64,000 nt of DNA from Micractinium sp. NFX-FRZ (Eukaryota; Chlorophyta; Trebouxiophyceae; Chlorellales; Chlorellaceae): positions 121,197 through 185,196 of the forward strand of contig JAPTJF010000070.1 of NCBI GenBank assembly GCA_029339195.1, given 5' to 3'. The translations under genes were made by a program, and so were the position numbers. This document shows, one piece after another, positions 31,632 through 43,229 of the stretch (its first letter is position 1; every line of letters begins with the position of its first letter). The notes below the pieces were generated by a model that was not told where the DNA came from, made no database searches, and was given only the letters and a program-made list of their open reading frames with translations.

Positions 31632-33992
31632 ATGGCGGCGCCGCGCCCAGTTGCCCTGCTGTTCGATCTAAACGGCACCATATTCCCTGCCGACTCGGCT
31701 GCCACGGCATTTAGAAAGCTGGGCCTGCCATCCAGCGCAGTCGAGGTGCGGCAGAGGGCGGCGCTCATCGGCCCCGCCCGCTGCGGTGCGCCGTGCGTGT
31801 GGCGGCGTTGCTGCCGCTTTTATACCGTTCTTTCCTGCTGGCCTGCCCAGCATCACGTCATGTTCATATATCTGCTGCCTCCTCCTGTGCCTCCTGATCA
31901 CCTGTGCTTGACTGGTTGCCGCCAGCTTCCACCTAGCCGTGCCTGCCGTTCCACATTTGTGCGCCCCGTCACATGCAGCATGCCTGCGTTCAATCATCCG
32001 CCCATGCAGGTGTGGTTCACCCGGGTGCTGCGCGACGGCTTTGCCGCCCAGCTGTCCGGCACCTTCCTCCCCTTCCGCCACTTTGCTACATACCACCTGG
32101 GCTGCCTGCTGGCCTCCCACCCCAATGCCGCCAAGTGAGATCAGCACGGATGCCTGGCCTGCCCTGCCAGGGTGAAGCACTCTTGTTTACAATCGGCCTG
32201 CCTAGCGGCTTTCGCGTTGTCTTGGATGCTGCATGTTCCGACCTATGCTGGCCTTGTTCTGAACTGCCGCTCTGCTGTTAGCGTCCAATCCTCTGCCTCG
32301 CTGCCCATTTCTCCCTCCCCCGCTCTCCATCACCGCCCCTGCCACCCCTGTGCGCCCCGCAGCGTGTCAGCAGAGCAGGCGGCAGAGCAGGTGCTGGCGG
32401 CCTGGGCCGCCTCCGACCTTTGGCCAGATGCAGGGCAGGGGCTGCGCTCCATGCACGCCGCGGGCCTGAAGCTGGCGGTGCTCACAAACGGCTCAGGTGG
32501 GGAGGAAGCACTGGCCAGCAGGGGCGGGGGTAGCACAATGCGTTGCCGCTCCTGCAAGGGGCCCTTGGGTTCACACACGCATGCTCTGCCACTTTGCTGC
32601 CCATGTCTCCCGATTCACACCTGGCTGCCCCTCCCCAAGCCTCATCACCCTGTTCGATGGCGCTGCCTCTCCCGCTGCAGCCGACGGCATTGCGCGCAGC
32701 GTGCTTCAGAAGGCGGGCATTGAGGGGTGCTTCACCGCGCTGCTGGACATCAACATGGCGGGTAGGGCGTCAGCTTTTGCAGCATCACGCTTCTTCTGTG
32801 TATCCAAAGGACTTGAGGCGGGGGGGCAGGAATGGAGGGAGCATTGCAGCTTGCCATGGTATGCGATGCATGCTCTGCCCCACACCCCACCGTTGCTTGG
32901 TCACCCATGCTGCCTGCATGCTGTGCAGGTGCCTGGAAGCCGGCGCCCGCCAGCTATGCCTTTGCAGCAGAGCGCCTGGGCCTGGCACCAGAGCAGGTGG
33001 GTCTTGGCGTGGGGTCCCAAAATGGGGGCTGGTGGCCTGGGTTTGGCCGTCCTGGCTTCTGATTACTGAGTGTGGTGCGCTCGCTTTAGTGCCTGCACCC
33101 CCATGCAGCGTGACACCTGCCCTCTCCTGTGCCTGCTGGCCTTCCTGCCCTGCCGCCTTCCCGCCACCCACCCACCCAGTTTGCCCCCTGCCTGCCCGCC
33201 CACACGTCCTGCTGGCTGCATGCCGTGCCCACTATGCACCTGCCCACGTGCCTTCCCATGTGCTCACCCACCCACCCTCAATTCAAGGCTCTAAAGTACC
33301 CCTTCGTTCCCACCTCCTTACCTGCCCCTCAGATCATGATGGTGGCATCTCATCCCTGGGACATACAGGGAGCTCTTCAGGTGGGCCCCTGTGGCAGGGT
33401 GTAGCCCGACGCAGTGTAGAGGGCCGGGTGCAGGCTGCTTGGCCTGCTGTCACATGACAGGCAGGGCACAGTGGCAGCACGGTGGGGCGGCTGTGCCCCT
33501 CTTAGCACTCCTGCAGTACGCCCAGATGGGCAGTCGGGGCAGGCTTGTCTCGTCATGCCTCATTTCCAAACATCCCCGCTGGCTCGGCTTCCTGACAAAG
33601 CACCCTCCCCCGTCGCACCGTCCAGGCATGCCTCACCTGAACCTCCTGCCAGCCCACGCCCTCAACTTTCGACGCCTTTGCACGCCGGGCTGCAGGGCGG
33701 CGAGATACAGCGCTGTGCCGGGGTGCCCTACACCCCTTATCTTCCGGCATCCACGTGCAGGCCGGGCTGCAGAGGCTGCACGCTCCACGCCATGCACCCA
33801 CCATCCATACAACACCATCCATACAAACCTCCACTTCTTTACCCAATACCACTACACATGCAGGCCGGGCTGCAGGGCGCGTACGTGCAGCGCAACCCCG
33901 CCGAGCCCTACGACTTCCCGCCAGGCGCCCAGCAGCCGCGCCTGGTGGTGAGGGACTTCGAGGAGCTGGCAGAGGCGCTGGCCAAGCTTTAA
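31632..33992 (+). CDS. HAD hydrolase, 2-haloacid dehalogenase type
   Basis: Seven exons: 31632-31745, 32010-32134, 32363-32496, 32681-32761, 32929-32996, 33333-33380 and 33864-33992. Phases agree and give 232 residues, the usual size of the family. Catalytic landmarks match L-2-haloacid dehalogenases: nucleophile D12 in LLFDLNGTIFP (Asn where phosphatases have the second Asp), T/N121-122 in VLTNGS, K155 in WKPAPASYAF with a Tyr six residues on, and D184 in ASHPWDIQGA. The expected reaction is hydrolytic removal of halide from 2-halo acids via an aspartyl ester. The natural substrate in an alga is unknown. There is no clear targeting peptide. The start of the last exon is echoed twice upstream and its end twice downstream. 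Confidence 0.9.
33684..33915 (+). repeat. Echoes of the start of the last HAD exon
   Basis: GCCGGGCTGCAG, following acceptor-like sequence, occurs at 33684, 33761 and 33864 (the real exon). The first copy stays similar for about 50 nt, to the GCCCTAC of the real exon. Confidence 0.8.
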
Positions 33993-34290
33993 CTAGCCGG
34001 GATAAGAGGACAGCTGGCAGCCAATCTGTTGTGATTGTTGAGACGGCCTCAGCAAGTGCGCCTGGTGGTGAGGGAGCTTTGAGGAGCTGGCCAAGCTTTA
34101 AGTCACTTTAAGTCACTGGCACTGTGCCCACAACGAGAGGACAGCTGGCAGTCGGTCTGGAGTAACCAATGAGAGGACTGTGGCAGTGTACTCTGTGGTT
34201 GGGAGCTTTGGAGAGCTGGCAGAGGCGCTGGCCAAGCTGTAGCTAGATGCGATGGGAGGACAGCTGCTGGCAGTCAATCTTTGGTGACCA
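33937..34290 (+). repeat. Three copies of the end of the last HAD exon plus 3' UTR
   Basis: The segment encoding the C-terminus, its stop and ~60 bp of 3' UTR (33937-34035) recurs degenerately at 34058-34165 and 34193-34290. Shared landmarks are GAGGAGCTGGC, GCCAAGCT followed by TTAA or a similar stop, and GAGGACAGCTGGCAG. Confidence 0.85.
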
Positions 34291-34830
34291 CGCCCGGGTG
34301 CTGCGCCAGAGCATACATGAGAAGGCATGCCAGCAGCGTAGACGCACAGACTGCACCCACCCGAGACGCACGGCTCCTGCCTTGTAAACCCTGCGTGCCC
34401 AGTGAACCCTGCTTACCAGAGAAGCGCACACACACTTGAAGCCACATCAGCCCCAGCCAGTGCCCTGCCTTGGTACAAGCGTTTCTGCTACATTAAGGTG
34501 TTTGTCAGTGATAATTGAATCGTATCGAGGGGAAGCGTCGGCACTGGGTGAAGCGACTGCAACCAAAACTGAAGGCGGAGAGAAGAGTTGGCGGCGGAAG
34601 GAGGAACGCGCGGGTTGAGAAAAAGCGGGGTGCGGTGTGGGCAGAGAGGTGGAGGCGGATAGAGTAATGTACAAAGAAGGAGTGATCGCACAACAGGGAC
34701 ACACACACGACGCACACACTGGCACCAGCAGCAGTGGCACACGCACAAAAGGGACGGGAAAGAGGTCACGCTATACCACACCCAGGAGGCTTGCATGCAG
34801 TGTGCCCCGCTGGCGCTGACAGGCGCCAGC
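33993..34830. other. Convergent intergenic region
   Basis: Apart from the degenerate copies of the HAD 3' end, I see no gene. A somewhat AT-richer purine tract lies at 34550-34680. Confidence 0.5.
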
Positions 34831-37800
34831 TCAGACGCTAGCATCAAAGCTGCCGCTGAGCGCATCGTTACTGCTGCTGCGCTTGCTGCCGCCGGTTGCG
34901 CCTGCTGCAGGCAGTGCCGCGGGCTCACGCCGTGCCGGGCCCAGCCCACAAAAGCCGCCGATCTCATCTGCCAATACATCAATATCCTCTGCCGCACTGG
35001 TTGATGCCACGGTTTGTGCAATCATGGAAGTCATGCCCATGCCCAGCTTTGCCAGGCTTGACAGCTGGCTGGCTGCCTGCTCCGGCAGACCCGCCTGCTG
35101 CACAAAGTTGCCCAGCTGGCCGATCAGGCTCTCGCCCTGCGGCAGGGGAGACGAGCGGGCAGGGCGGCGGTTGGAAGCGTGGCAGAAGGTGGATGAGGAG
35201 CGATGCCAAAGACACGGGAACACGACACGGCACAGAAAGGGCGCTGCATCAAATCTGTGGAAGCACAAGAACAGGATCAAAGCACACACACCTGCGACAC
35301 CGCCTGGCTGGCTGTGCCAGGTCGGGCGAGATACTTTTACACACAACAGACCACAGCAGGCAAAGCACACCACACCACACACCTGCGACACCGCCTGGCT
35401 AGCGGCGCGCGCCACATCAGGTGAGATACTTGTACACACAACAGACCACAGCAGGCAAAGCACGGCACCCCACCCCACCTGCGACACCGCCTGGCTGGCG
35501 GCGCGCGCCAGGTCTGGCGAAATGCGGTTCAGGTCCTGCTGCAGCGGCCGAGCATGCTCCCCGGGCAGCGTCTTCACCGTCAGCTCAAGCATGGAGGCCA
35601 CGGCTGCAGGCAACGGAACATAATGTAGTAACGTGTGTAAGGGGAGAGTGAGGGGACACCATGGGGCAGGCCGGGGCGGCGCAGATGCCGGGGCGCCGCC
35701 CCCCTCCGCTTCCCTTGCAGGCGCACCCTGCCTGCCTTTGTTTGAACACCGCCCCTCAACGCAGTCTTGCAGCTAGCCTAGCCTGCCCAATCCGGACTGC
35801 CCCTGCCAGGCCCCGGCCCACGTTGGACCCCAGCTTTGCTAGGGTTAAACCCTAAACCCTAAACCCACCACCCACCCGAGGACTGCAGGGTGGAAGCCAG
35901 CTGCGGCGTCTCGTCGATTTCGTCGGCGGCAAAGCGCAGCAGCAGGTTGCGGGGCACTGTGTAGCCTGCAGGGGTTGGGGGGATGGGGCGAGCAAAACGA
36001 CAGTTCCAGGAGTCAATCGGTTGAGCAGCAGGGGGGGCGTCAAGGGAAGGGGGACGCCAGCAGTAGAACTCGGCAGGCGGGGCAAGAACCAAGCGTGCAG
36101 GGCGGCAGCCGCCAGCCAGCCAAGCAGTCAGCGAGGCAAGGCAGGCAGGCAGGCAAGCGGGCAGCGCCCCACCTTGGCGGATGATGGTGCGGCTCTCCTC
36201 TGGCGGCGGGGTGAACTCCTGCACAGCAGGTGAGGCGGGCGGGGCCCAGCAGAGGCGGGATGAGATTCTGCCAACAAGCCCCTCCGGGCTCACAACTCTC
36301 AGCGGCTTGCTGAATATGTAGAGCCAGGCGGCCACCCGAATTGATGCTCAACAACTGCCATTCAAAGGGGAGGCCGCCACAGCAGACCCCGCACGTCCGT
36401 TAGGAAAGCAGCCTTCCCACACAGCCCCAGGCCGGCCCAGCCTCTCGGCCCCCCATTACATGCTCCACTGCACATTACACCAGGCCCCACCTGCGCCCCG
36501 TTTGCGATGTCCAGGTATATGGGGGTCAGCTGCTCCAGCACCGGGATGACTTGCTTCACGATGCCCGGGCTCACGCCTGCAGGGGGGGACATTGAATCAA
36601 AATTCATCAATATGGTCACAGAGTACAGTCCCTCTCAATTGCAGCTAGCTTGGAGCCCGTAGGTCGGCAGGCTTCAGCAGTGCCCCGACGCACGCCTGCA
36701 GGGGGGGACATGCCAATTCTGCTCTGCAATCATGCTGTGCATCCATGGCATGCAGTCGCAGTGTCACGGCATGGACCAGCCCCTGCACGCATGAGGTGCA
36801 ACCGCCGTGGGGCAGGGCGCCTGCCCACATCTGCCTATCCCCACCCCTGCGCAGGTTCAAGGCCTCCCACCCTTCAGCGTGTCACCCCCCTGCTCTCACT
36901 CTGCTGCAAACCACCCACCCAATTCCCCCCACTCATTGACCTCTTGCTTCATGCCTTCTCCTCCGGGCCCCACCGCCCACCCACCCACCCTTGAGCAGGT
37001 CGATCCACTGCTCCACGCCGCTCCGCAGGGGGGAGGTGGCCAGCTGGGAGAGGATTGGTCCCAGGGAGCGCAGGTTGGGGGCGATGAAGGGGGAGAGGAG
37101 GGGGATGGAGTCTGCGCGGAGCAGTCGTAAGGAGGGGTGGCAGGGTGCAAGGCGGTGAGCAGAGCGGCAGTGGGGCAGCATTGTGGGGCACGGAAAGGGT
37201 GGAAGGAGGCAGCAGCGAGGGGGCAATGCGGCGGCGCAGCTGGGTCAGGGTGCCAGCGCGGCGCCTGCAACCTACAAACAGTTGCCCCGAACCGCCCACA
37301 CAGTGCACACACACACACACACGCACACGCTGCACCAATGGCGGCTCATCACTGTGGAATAACTCTAACGTCCCATGGCATGTGGTACATCCACTGCTGC
37401 CCTGTGTGCCACCACACATCGCCGCCCATGACCCCCCAAGCACGGCTGGCACACACCCGTGGCAGGGCGGTTATTGTACGACATCAGGACGTTGCCTGAG
37501 CTGACGATGGGGTAGCGGCTGCCGATGAGGGCGTGCAGCAGCGAGCCCAGGGAGTGGCCCACGCCGAAGCGAGACAGCTGGATGGCCTGCGGGCAGGCGG
37601 GGAGGGTGATTGAGCGGGTGAGTGTGGAGCCCTGGACGCAGGGGGCATGCTGGTTTGTGCAGGCACAGGCTGACACAGGCGGGGTGCAGGGCAGGTGCGC
37701 CGTGCACAGCTGATCGCAGTGCTCGACCCAGCCGCAAGCCCAAGCTTTGAGGCGGCTGCGAAGTGACTACAGCTGGAAAGCAGCAGCTACGCTAACGCTG

Positions 37801-38811
37801 AACTCGCAGCCCACCTGTGGGCCCACAGCTTTGAGGCGGCGCTCACACTTTTAAGTGAAACCAACAGGCGGCTGCACTTGTCACCAGCCTGTGACACCCG
37901 GCTCACCTGCGGCCCCAGGGCCTTCAGGCAGCGCTCAAACTTGAAGTGCACCTCGTCTGCCACCCTCAGGTGGTCAAAGCTGGTGCCGTAGGGGACGGCC
38001 ACTATCTGAGGCAGGTGCCAGGGGGGCAGCATTGCAAGGGTCAGTGCGTGTGAGAGCGCCATGAGGGGACGGTCACACCCCGCAGGTGAGCCAGAGGCAC
38101 TGCCCGTTGGCGGTTCAGGAGAGGCCACAAGGTGTCTGCACAGCGCGGCGGCTTGCACCCGCCAGAGGCAGCGGCCTGGGGCCACGCCATGTGCCAGGCA
38201 CGCTTGTGGTATGCTGGTGCAGGCAGCAATGAGTCATGCGGGAGCCCCTGCCACACAGCACCCACAAACCCCGCCCCGCCCACACCATCCCACCAACTCG
38301 CCCCCCCAGAGCCCACGCACCAGCGCGCCGCGTGCTGCCAGCGCCTCCAGCAGCGGGCGGTAGGCCAGCTGCGGTGCAGCACCCACAAAGCTGCCTCCAA
38401 TAAACTCGATGAGGCAGCGGGGGGGTGCATCCTCCGGAGGGTACAGCACGAAGCAGCCCTCCACCTCGCGCCAGTCGCCGCCCGGCCCGCCGCCCATCTG
38501 GGTGGCAATGATGCGCTCCAGGCTGGCAAAGGCAGCTGGCGGGGCGCGGCTGCTGGAAGTGCTGGAAGAGGCGCCAGTGGGACCGGCAGCGGGGTCGCTC
38601 CAGCTGCCGCTGTCGGTGGCGGCGGCGGCGGTGCGGTGCAGCGGACGCTGCTGCTGCGGTGCGGCGCGTTGGGCCCAGGTGGGGCGGGGATGCACCGCCG
38701 ACACACCTGCGCACGTAACAGTGGGGAAACATAAGCAAGGGAGGAGGAACAGCCACCACTGACGATCGACATTCTCGCCCAGCCTGCCGAACTGATGGCC
38801 ATGCTACGCAT
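34831..38811 (-). CDS. DUF1350 alpha/beta hydrolase-like protein
   Basis: Nine well-supported exons: 38706-38321, 38005-37907, 37586-37457, 37111-36989, 36576-36491, 36218-36173, 35965-35876, 35603-35479 and 35136-34831. The phases agree. A first exon at 38811-38760 fits the phase but implies an intron of only ~53 bp, so the start is tentative; about 480 residues result. Landmarks of the cyanobacterial/plant DUF1350 family are VEGCFVLYPP, IEFIGGSFVGAAPQLAYRPL, VAVPYGTSFDHLRVADEV, a nucleophile-elbow-like GVGHSLGSLLHALIG, and SGNVLMSYNNRPATDSIPL. The Ser in GHSLG suggests an esterase-type fold; activity is unproven. The Pro/Ala/Ser-rich N-terminus could be a plastid transit peptide. Introns contain echoes and a telomere-like motif. 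Confidence 0.88.
35288..35525. repeat. ~93-bp tandem repeat ending in a real exon edge
   Basis: Units start at 35291, 35382 and 35478. The third is the genuine donor-side end of exon 35603-35479; the first two are intronic copies sharing CCTGCGACACCGCCTGGCT and the following ~70 bp. Confidence 0.92.
35841..35866. repeat. Interstitial telomere-like motif, head to head
   Basis: AGGGTT is directly followed by AAACCCT AAACCCT AAACCC (35847-35866), inside an intron of the DUF1350 gene. AAACCCT is the plant-type telomere unit also used by Chlorella-like algae. The inverted AGGGTT makes a head-to-head arrangement. Confidence 0.85.
36569..36716. repeat. Echo of a DUF1350 exon acceptor
   Basis: The acceptor edge of exon 36576-36491 (CACGCCTGCAGGGGGGGACA on the plus strand at 36572) is repeated 119 bp away at 36691, with similarity extending over about 40 bp. 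Confidence 0.8.
37735..37955. repeat. Echoes of a DUF1350 exon end
   Basis: The donor-side edge of exon 38005-37907 has a degenerate copy at 37811-37860 (about 93 bp away) and a shorter one at about 37740-37770. The CTTTGAGGCGGC core is shared by the two copies. Confidence 0.65.
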
Positions 38812-39110
38812 CTCTACCAGCAAGTATGGTCGCCCCACCTGGCCGAGCGGCGTGCGGCATGAGGGCGGCGATGGCGCGGCCGGCGGGAGCGGGCGCCAAG
38901 CGGGCCATTGCGTGCATTTTCAGGCGGTGTTTAGACTACTCGAAAGTGATCAGAGAGTGTTGGAAGCGCGCATTGGCTGCGGGGTGACTTTGTCTTCCGA
39001 AGGCGCGCTGCCAGGTCGACGCCAGCACCCAAAGGCGCCGAAACCAAAGCCTCCCTTCACGACAACCCCGTGCGATCGTGCTATATCTCTCTGCAACACC
39101 ATCCCTCAGA
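38812..39110. promoter_or_regulatory. Divergent promoter region
   Basis: About 300 bp between the tentative start of the DUF1350 gene (minus) and the start of the AlgH-family gene (plus). No distinct element recognised. Confidence 0.35.
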
Positions 39111-42100
39111 ATGCCGGTTACAGCCACAGGCTGCACCGCCATGGGGCCAGCCGCCTTGGTTGCCCCGCCACGCAGAGGCTGCGCCTGCCTGGCCTCCGCC
39201 AGCTGCATTGCCTCAAGGAGCACCTGGGAGCCAGTCAGGGTGAGGGTGAACCTGGGCTCTCGTTGGCCCTACGCTTGAACCAGAGGGCGCCTGGAGGCAG
39301 GTTTGCACACTCCCTACCACGCAGCTCCTCCTGCCGCGCCGCTCACCTGTCGCCCGCCCCTGCCCCTACGCAGGCCTGCCGAGCGGCCTGGCAGCCCTGC
39401 CGCCAGCGCGGCGCCGCCCTGCGAGCCGCCGCCAGCGGTGACAGCGGCAGCGGCAGCAGCGGCGACGACCTTCCGGACAGCGTCAGCGCCGTGCCCGACA
39501 CCCTGCCCCTGGCTGGGGTGGACAGCGACTGGAGGGCCTTCCGTGCCAAGCTGGTTGCCTCTTCCAGCACCTCGGCGGCAGCCACGGCCACCGGCGATGC
39601 CTGGGCGCACAGCCTGCCGCACCCCGAGCAGGGCTGCCTGCTGCTGGCCAACCCCCTCATGTTTGCCACCTCACAGGTGTGTGGCGGCTTGTGGGGGTCT
39701 GCAGGTGTTGGGTGACGGTCTAACTTGGGCCAAGTGGGCATCAGGTGGAAGGCCGGGCCGCTTTGTTGGTGCCCAGAACACATGCACTTGTTGCACAGGT
39801 GGGAAGACACGCTCGTTGCAATCATCCGTGGGCCGTCCTGGAAACAACTGTTGCCACGGTGCATACGTACTCCCACACGTCTGCCACACGTGCACCACGC
39901 ACCAACGCTGTCTGGCATGTACTTGCTGCCACATGTTCTTGGCATCCCATCCTATCCTATCTCCTATGTGCCATGTGGTGCAGACCTACTTCCACATGTC
40001 TGTCATACTCATCATGGAGCACAACGAGAGGGGCTCAATGGGCATCATTCTCAACAGGCACGCGCAGGGGCTGGGGCCCAGTGCTGGGCCGGGGTGGGCC
40101 TTCCTGAAGGGCTTGGGCCTGGCAGCTGGCAGGCAGCCGCCCATGCCACTCTGCGCATTCTGCAGCGGCTCAGCAGGCATGCTGGAAGTTTCAGGCTTGG
40201 AGCTGGGGTGGCTGGACAGCTGCTTAGGCAGGCAGCTGCTGTAAAGGAGCATGGAGACGCAGCTGGCTGGAGGCTCGGTGCTGTAGTGGGCAGGCCTTTC
40301 AGACAGGCGCTGCTGTAATGCCCTGCAGCACGCTAGCATCCCATGCCGACCCTCTCTCACCATCGTGCAATCTTGCCCACTGGTTGCGAGCGCCCAGCCA
40401 CCCCTCCCACCATCCTGTGTGCTCCTCAGCTTGTGACCCGCGCTCTCCCTGCCCCGCCCCCGCCTGCCCGCGTCTGTGCAGGCCGACAGAGTACCGCATC
40501 GGCCAGCTGGAGGGGGCGGCCGCCCTGCAGCCGGAGTTCAACCCCTGCCGCCTGTTTCTGGGCGGAGACGTGGGCGGGGAGTCGATCCACCTTCTGCACG
40601 ACATCCGGGGGCTGGATGGCAGCACGGAGGTTATCCCCGGGATCTACGTGAGCGCTGCTCCCTGGTGCCGAGGGGTGGCACTTGTTTGGCGGGAAATAGT
40701 GCTGCCGTGTCGCCACTGTGTTGCCTTGCGCTGAGTTGGCGAGGGGAGTGGAGGCGCGGTGCACTGCTGGTGCCGGCACAGCTGGTCTTAATGATAAGGG
40801 GGGCGCAGGGGAGCTCTTCGCATGTCCCCCTGGGATTCGTGCGCGTGAGTGTGCGTGTGTGTGGGCACGGATGGCGGTGCGCGCTGCCTGGCAGTGTAAG
40901 CTGCTGCTGCCGCCATTCACCCCTAGGCACACCGTGACTCCTCTGTGCTGTGCTGCGCTGCGCTGTGCTGTGCCTGCTGTGCTGTGCTGCAGATGGGCGG
41001 ATTCCAGGCGGCCAAGCGGGGCCTGGCGGAGGGGCGCTTCTCGCATGACCAGTTCCGAGTGCTCACACGATACGCTGGTGAGCTTCCTGCTGCAAGCTAG
41101 GCGGCGTGACAGCTGGGTGGTGGTGGGAGGGTCAATGAGAGAGCGAACGTGCTGCCTTTGTGAGGGACCTATCCACTGTCGGCGCTCATGCCGGCAGCCC
41201 GCCCCAGGCGAGTCCTGCTGCCTCGTGCACATGCCCCCATGCCCGCACACACTTAACTCATCGCCCTTGGCTCACCATTGGTGCAGGCTGGGGCGCAGGG
41301 CAGCTGGAGTCGGAGTGCCGGCGGGGCGTGTGGCTGCCGGTGTCCGCCTCCAAAGAGATCATCCTGTCGGCGCAGGTGGATGCAGAGGGGCGGCAGGCCA
41401 AGGTGGCCGACATGTGGCACCACATCGCAAACGTGAGTGCAGGGCGCGGGGGCAGGCAGGTTGGGAGGGGCTAGCTGATGGGCCCCAAGGCAGGCACCGT
41501 TTTGGTGTCTCACGAGTGCTCCCTCTGAAAGCTGTGGGAGGGGTGTTAGTAAGGGAGGCGGCCAGGCACCCAGGTGGCTGCCGCCGTGGGCAGGCAGGCA
41601 GCAGTCGGACGGTGCCCCTAGGAGCCCCCCGCTGGAAGTGGGTCAGCACACCTGCTCTTCATACAATTGCAAACACTGTTGTCTGCTGGCCATGCCGCGG
41701 CCAAAGCCTGACACACCTCTTGCCACCATGCATGCCTGCCTGCCCCTCCTGCTTACGGGCGATGCCACCACACCACCCCTGCGCTGCGCTTCCCACCCCC
41801 TCTCTGCCTACCTGCCTGCCTGCCCCTCCCCATGCCTGCCCCTGCTCCCGCAGCTTGTGGGAGGTGACCTGGCAATGCTGAGCCGAGAGGTGCTTGGGGT
41901 GGCTGACCCAGAGATCGCACAAGCCATGAGCGGCAACTACCAGGCGCCGGCAGAGGCGCAGCCAGAGGAGGGAGAGTCAGCGGGAGCAGCGGCGGAGGAG
42001 GCGGAGGGCGGCGACAGTGATGGCGGCGGCAGCGGCGGCTCGCAGCAGCAGCAGCAGCGGCGGCGGCGCAGCAAGCTTCCTGAGACAGACTACTGGGATG

Positions 42101-42114
42101 GGGCTGGCATCTGA
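39111..42114 (+). CDS. AlgH/UPF0301 (DUF179) family protein, plastid
   Basis: Seven exons: 39111-39239, 39374-39676, 39984-40057, 40482-40647, 40993-41077, 41287-41432 and 41854-42114. All phases agree, giving 387 residues. The N-terminal ~90 residues are Arg/Ala/Ser/Cys-rich and look like a chloroplast transit peptide. The family core is recognisable in order: GCLLLANPLMF, SVILIMEHNERGSMGIILNR, RLFLGGDVG, STEVIPGIYMGGFQAAKRGL, RVLTRYAGWGAGQLESE, GVWLPVSASKEII. A long acidic, Gln/Gly-rich tail follows and ends KLPETDYWDG. Bacterial AlgH proteins were first linked to alginate regulation, but their molecular role is still unclear. Intron 3 has a GC donor (40058, GCACGC); AG|G is needed there to keep the conserved LNRPT reading. 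The exon 3 acceptor has degenerate upstream echoes. Confidence 0.9.
39866..40013 (+). repeat. Echoes of the start of AlgH exon 3
   Basis: Degenerate copies of the ~30 nt at the start of exon 3 (real at 39984) lie at 39866-39897 and about 39918-39945. They share a TACTnCCACAnGTCTG-like pattern at roughly 55-65-bp spacing. Confidence 0.6.
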
Positions 42115-43229
42115 GGTGATGATGAGAAATCCGTCGGGTTAACACGCATTCTGTGAAGCTGCAAGTGCTTGGTGCCTGCTGCCTCTCCGCTCCCCCTTGT
42201 CATCCTCCCCTGTTGTTCACTCGTGCCGCCCCTGGCCTTCTTCTGCTGCCCGCTGCCCTTCCCGGCCCTTCACACTCTTCCCTCGTTGCCTGGCTCCCAG
42301 CCGCTTGCCCTGGCCCGCCCAGGCTGTTGCTTGCTAGTATCCCCCTCAGATATGATTGATGCTGTCCTGCAATACCTCTGTGAAGCGTGCATTACAGGGC
42401 AGACCAAAGGCGCTGGCGGGGCCGGGAGTGCTGGCGATTGAAGGTTGCAGTTGGTACCGGGGTTGCATAGGTGCTGCACCCCACCCCGCTTTCTTTATGA
42501 TGAGCACAAAGGCTAGCCATACCTCACGCCTTCAAGAGTAATTATTGCTAGTACCACGGTTACCACACGTAGAATGAAGCCTTTCGAATCACGTACAGCT
42601 AACACCCATCTAAATCACTGCTCTCCCGTCTGCCGAGGTGCGGCATGGTGCCGCCGCCCAGTGCCCAATGCGGGCCATGTGATTGCGCCATGATTGCGCT
42701 CTTTGTGGGGCGTCTCACTGCATCTTGTTGCGTTTCCAATTGAATAAGAATTGGATCTGCAGGGGAGGAGACGTGAGGAGTGCTCAGCGTCGGCCGGAGT
42801 ACGCTCGTTTCGTGGAGACAGGTTGTGACGGCTCTGAGGAGCTGCCTGCAAACTGCTAGACCCGCTTCAAACGTCAATTTTGCGCCGCACCGGAGCTTGC
42901 GGCGCTGCCCCAGGCGCGCTCGGGCCGCTCGGCAGGACGCCAAAGCTCTGGGGCGTGTGCACACAGGTGCGGTGAAGCTGCGCCTTGCTACATGCGATCT
43001 GGAAAGTAGAGACGGGCGCCGGCAGGCGCTCACCCCACAGCTAGCCTCCTCCGCCGCTGCCGCCGCTGCCGCCGCAGGTCTTGGACGCCTTTGCCCAGCT
43101 GCCGGCACTCTCAGCTGTCGCACCAAAGCGGCATTCGAGGGCAGGCGCTCCGACAAACTGTCCCATGGGGCAGCTGCACCATTCAATGGCCCAGTCTCGG
43201 GCTGAGCTTGCTTGACCGGGCGGGGGGCC
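42115..43229. other. Intergenic, no firmly supported gene
   Basis: 3' flank of the AlgH gene and 5' flank of the protease-like gene. Long overlapping open frames occur on both strands near 42600-43490, but their Arg/Ala/Pro-rich composition fits GC bias and neither links to a domain. Confidence 0.45.
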
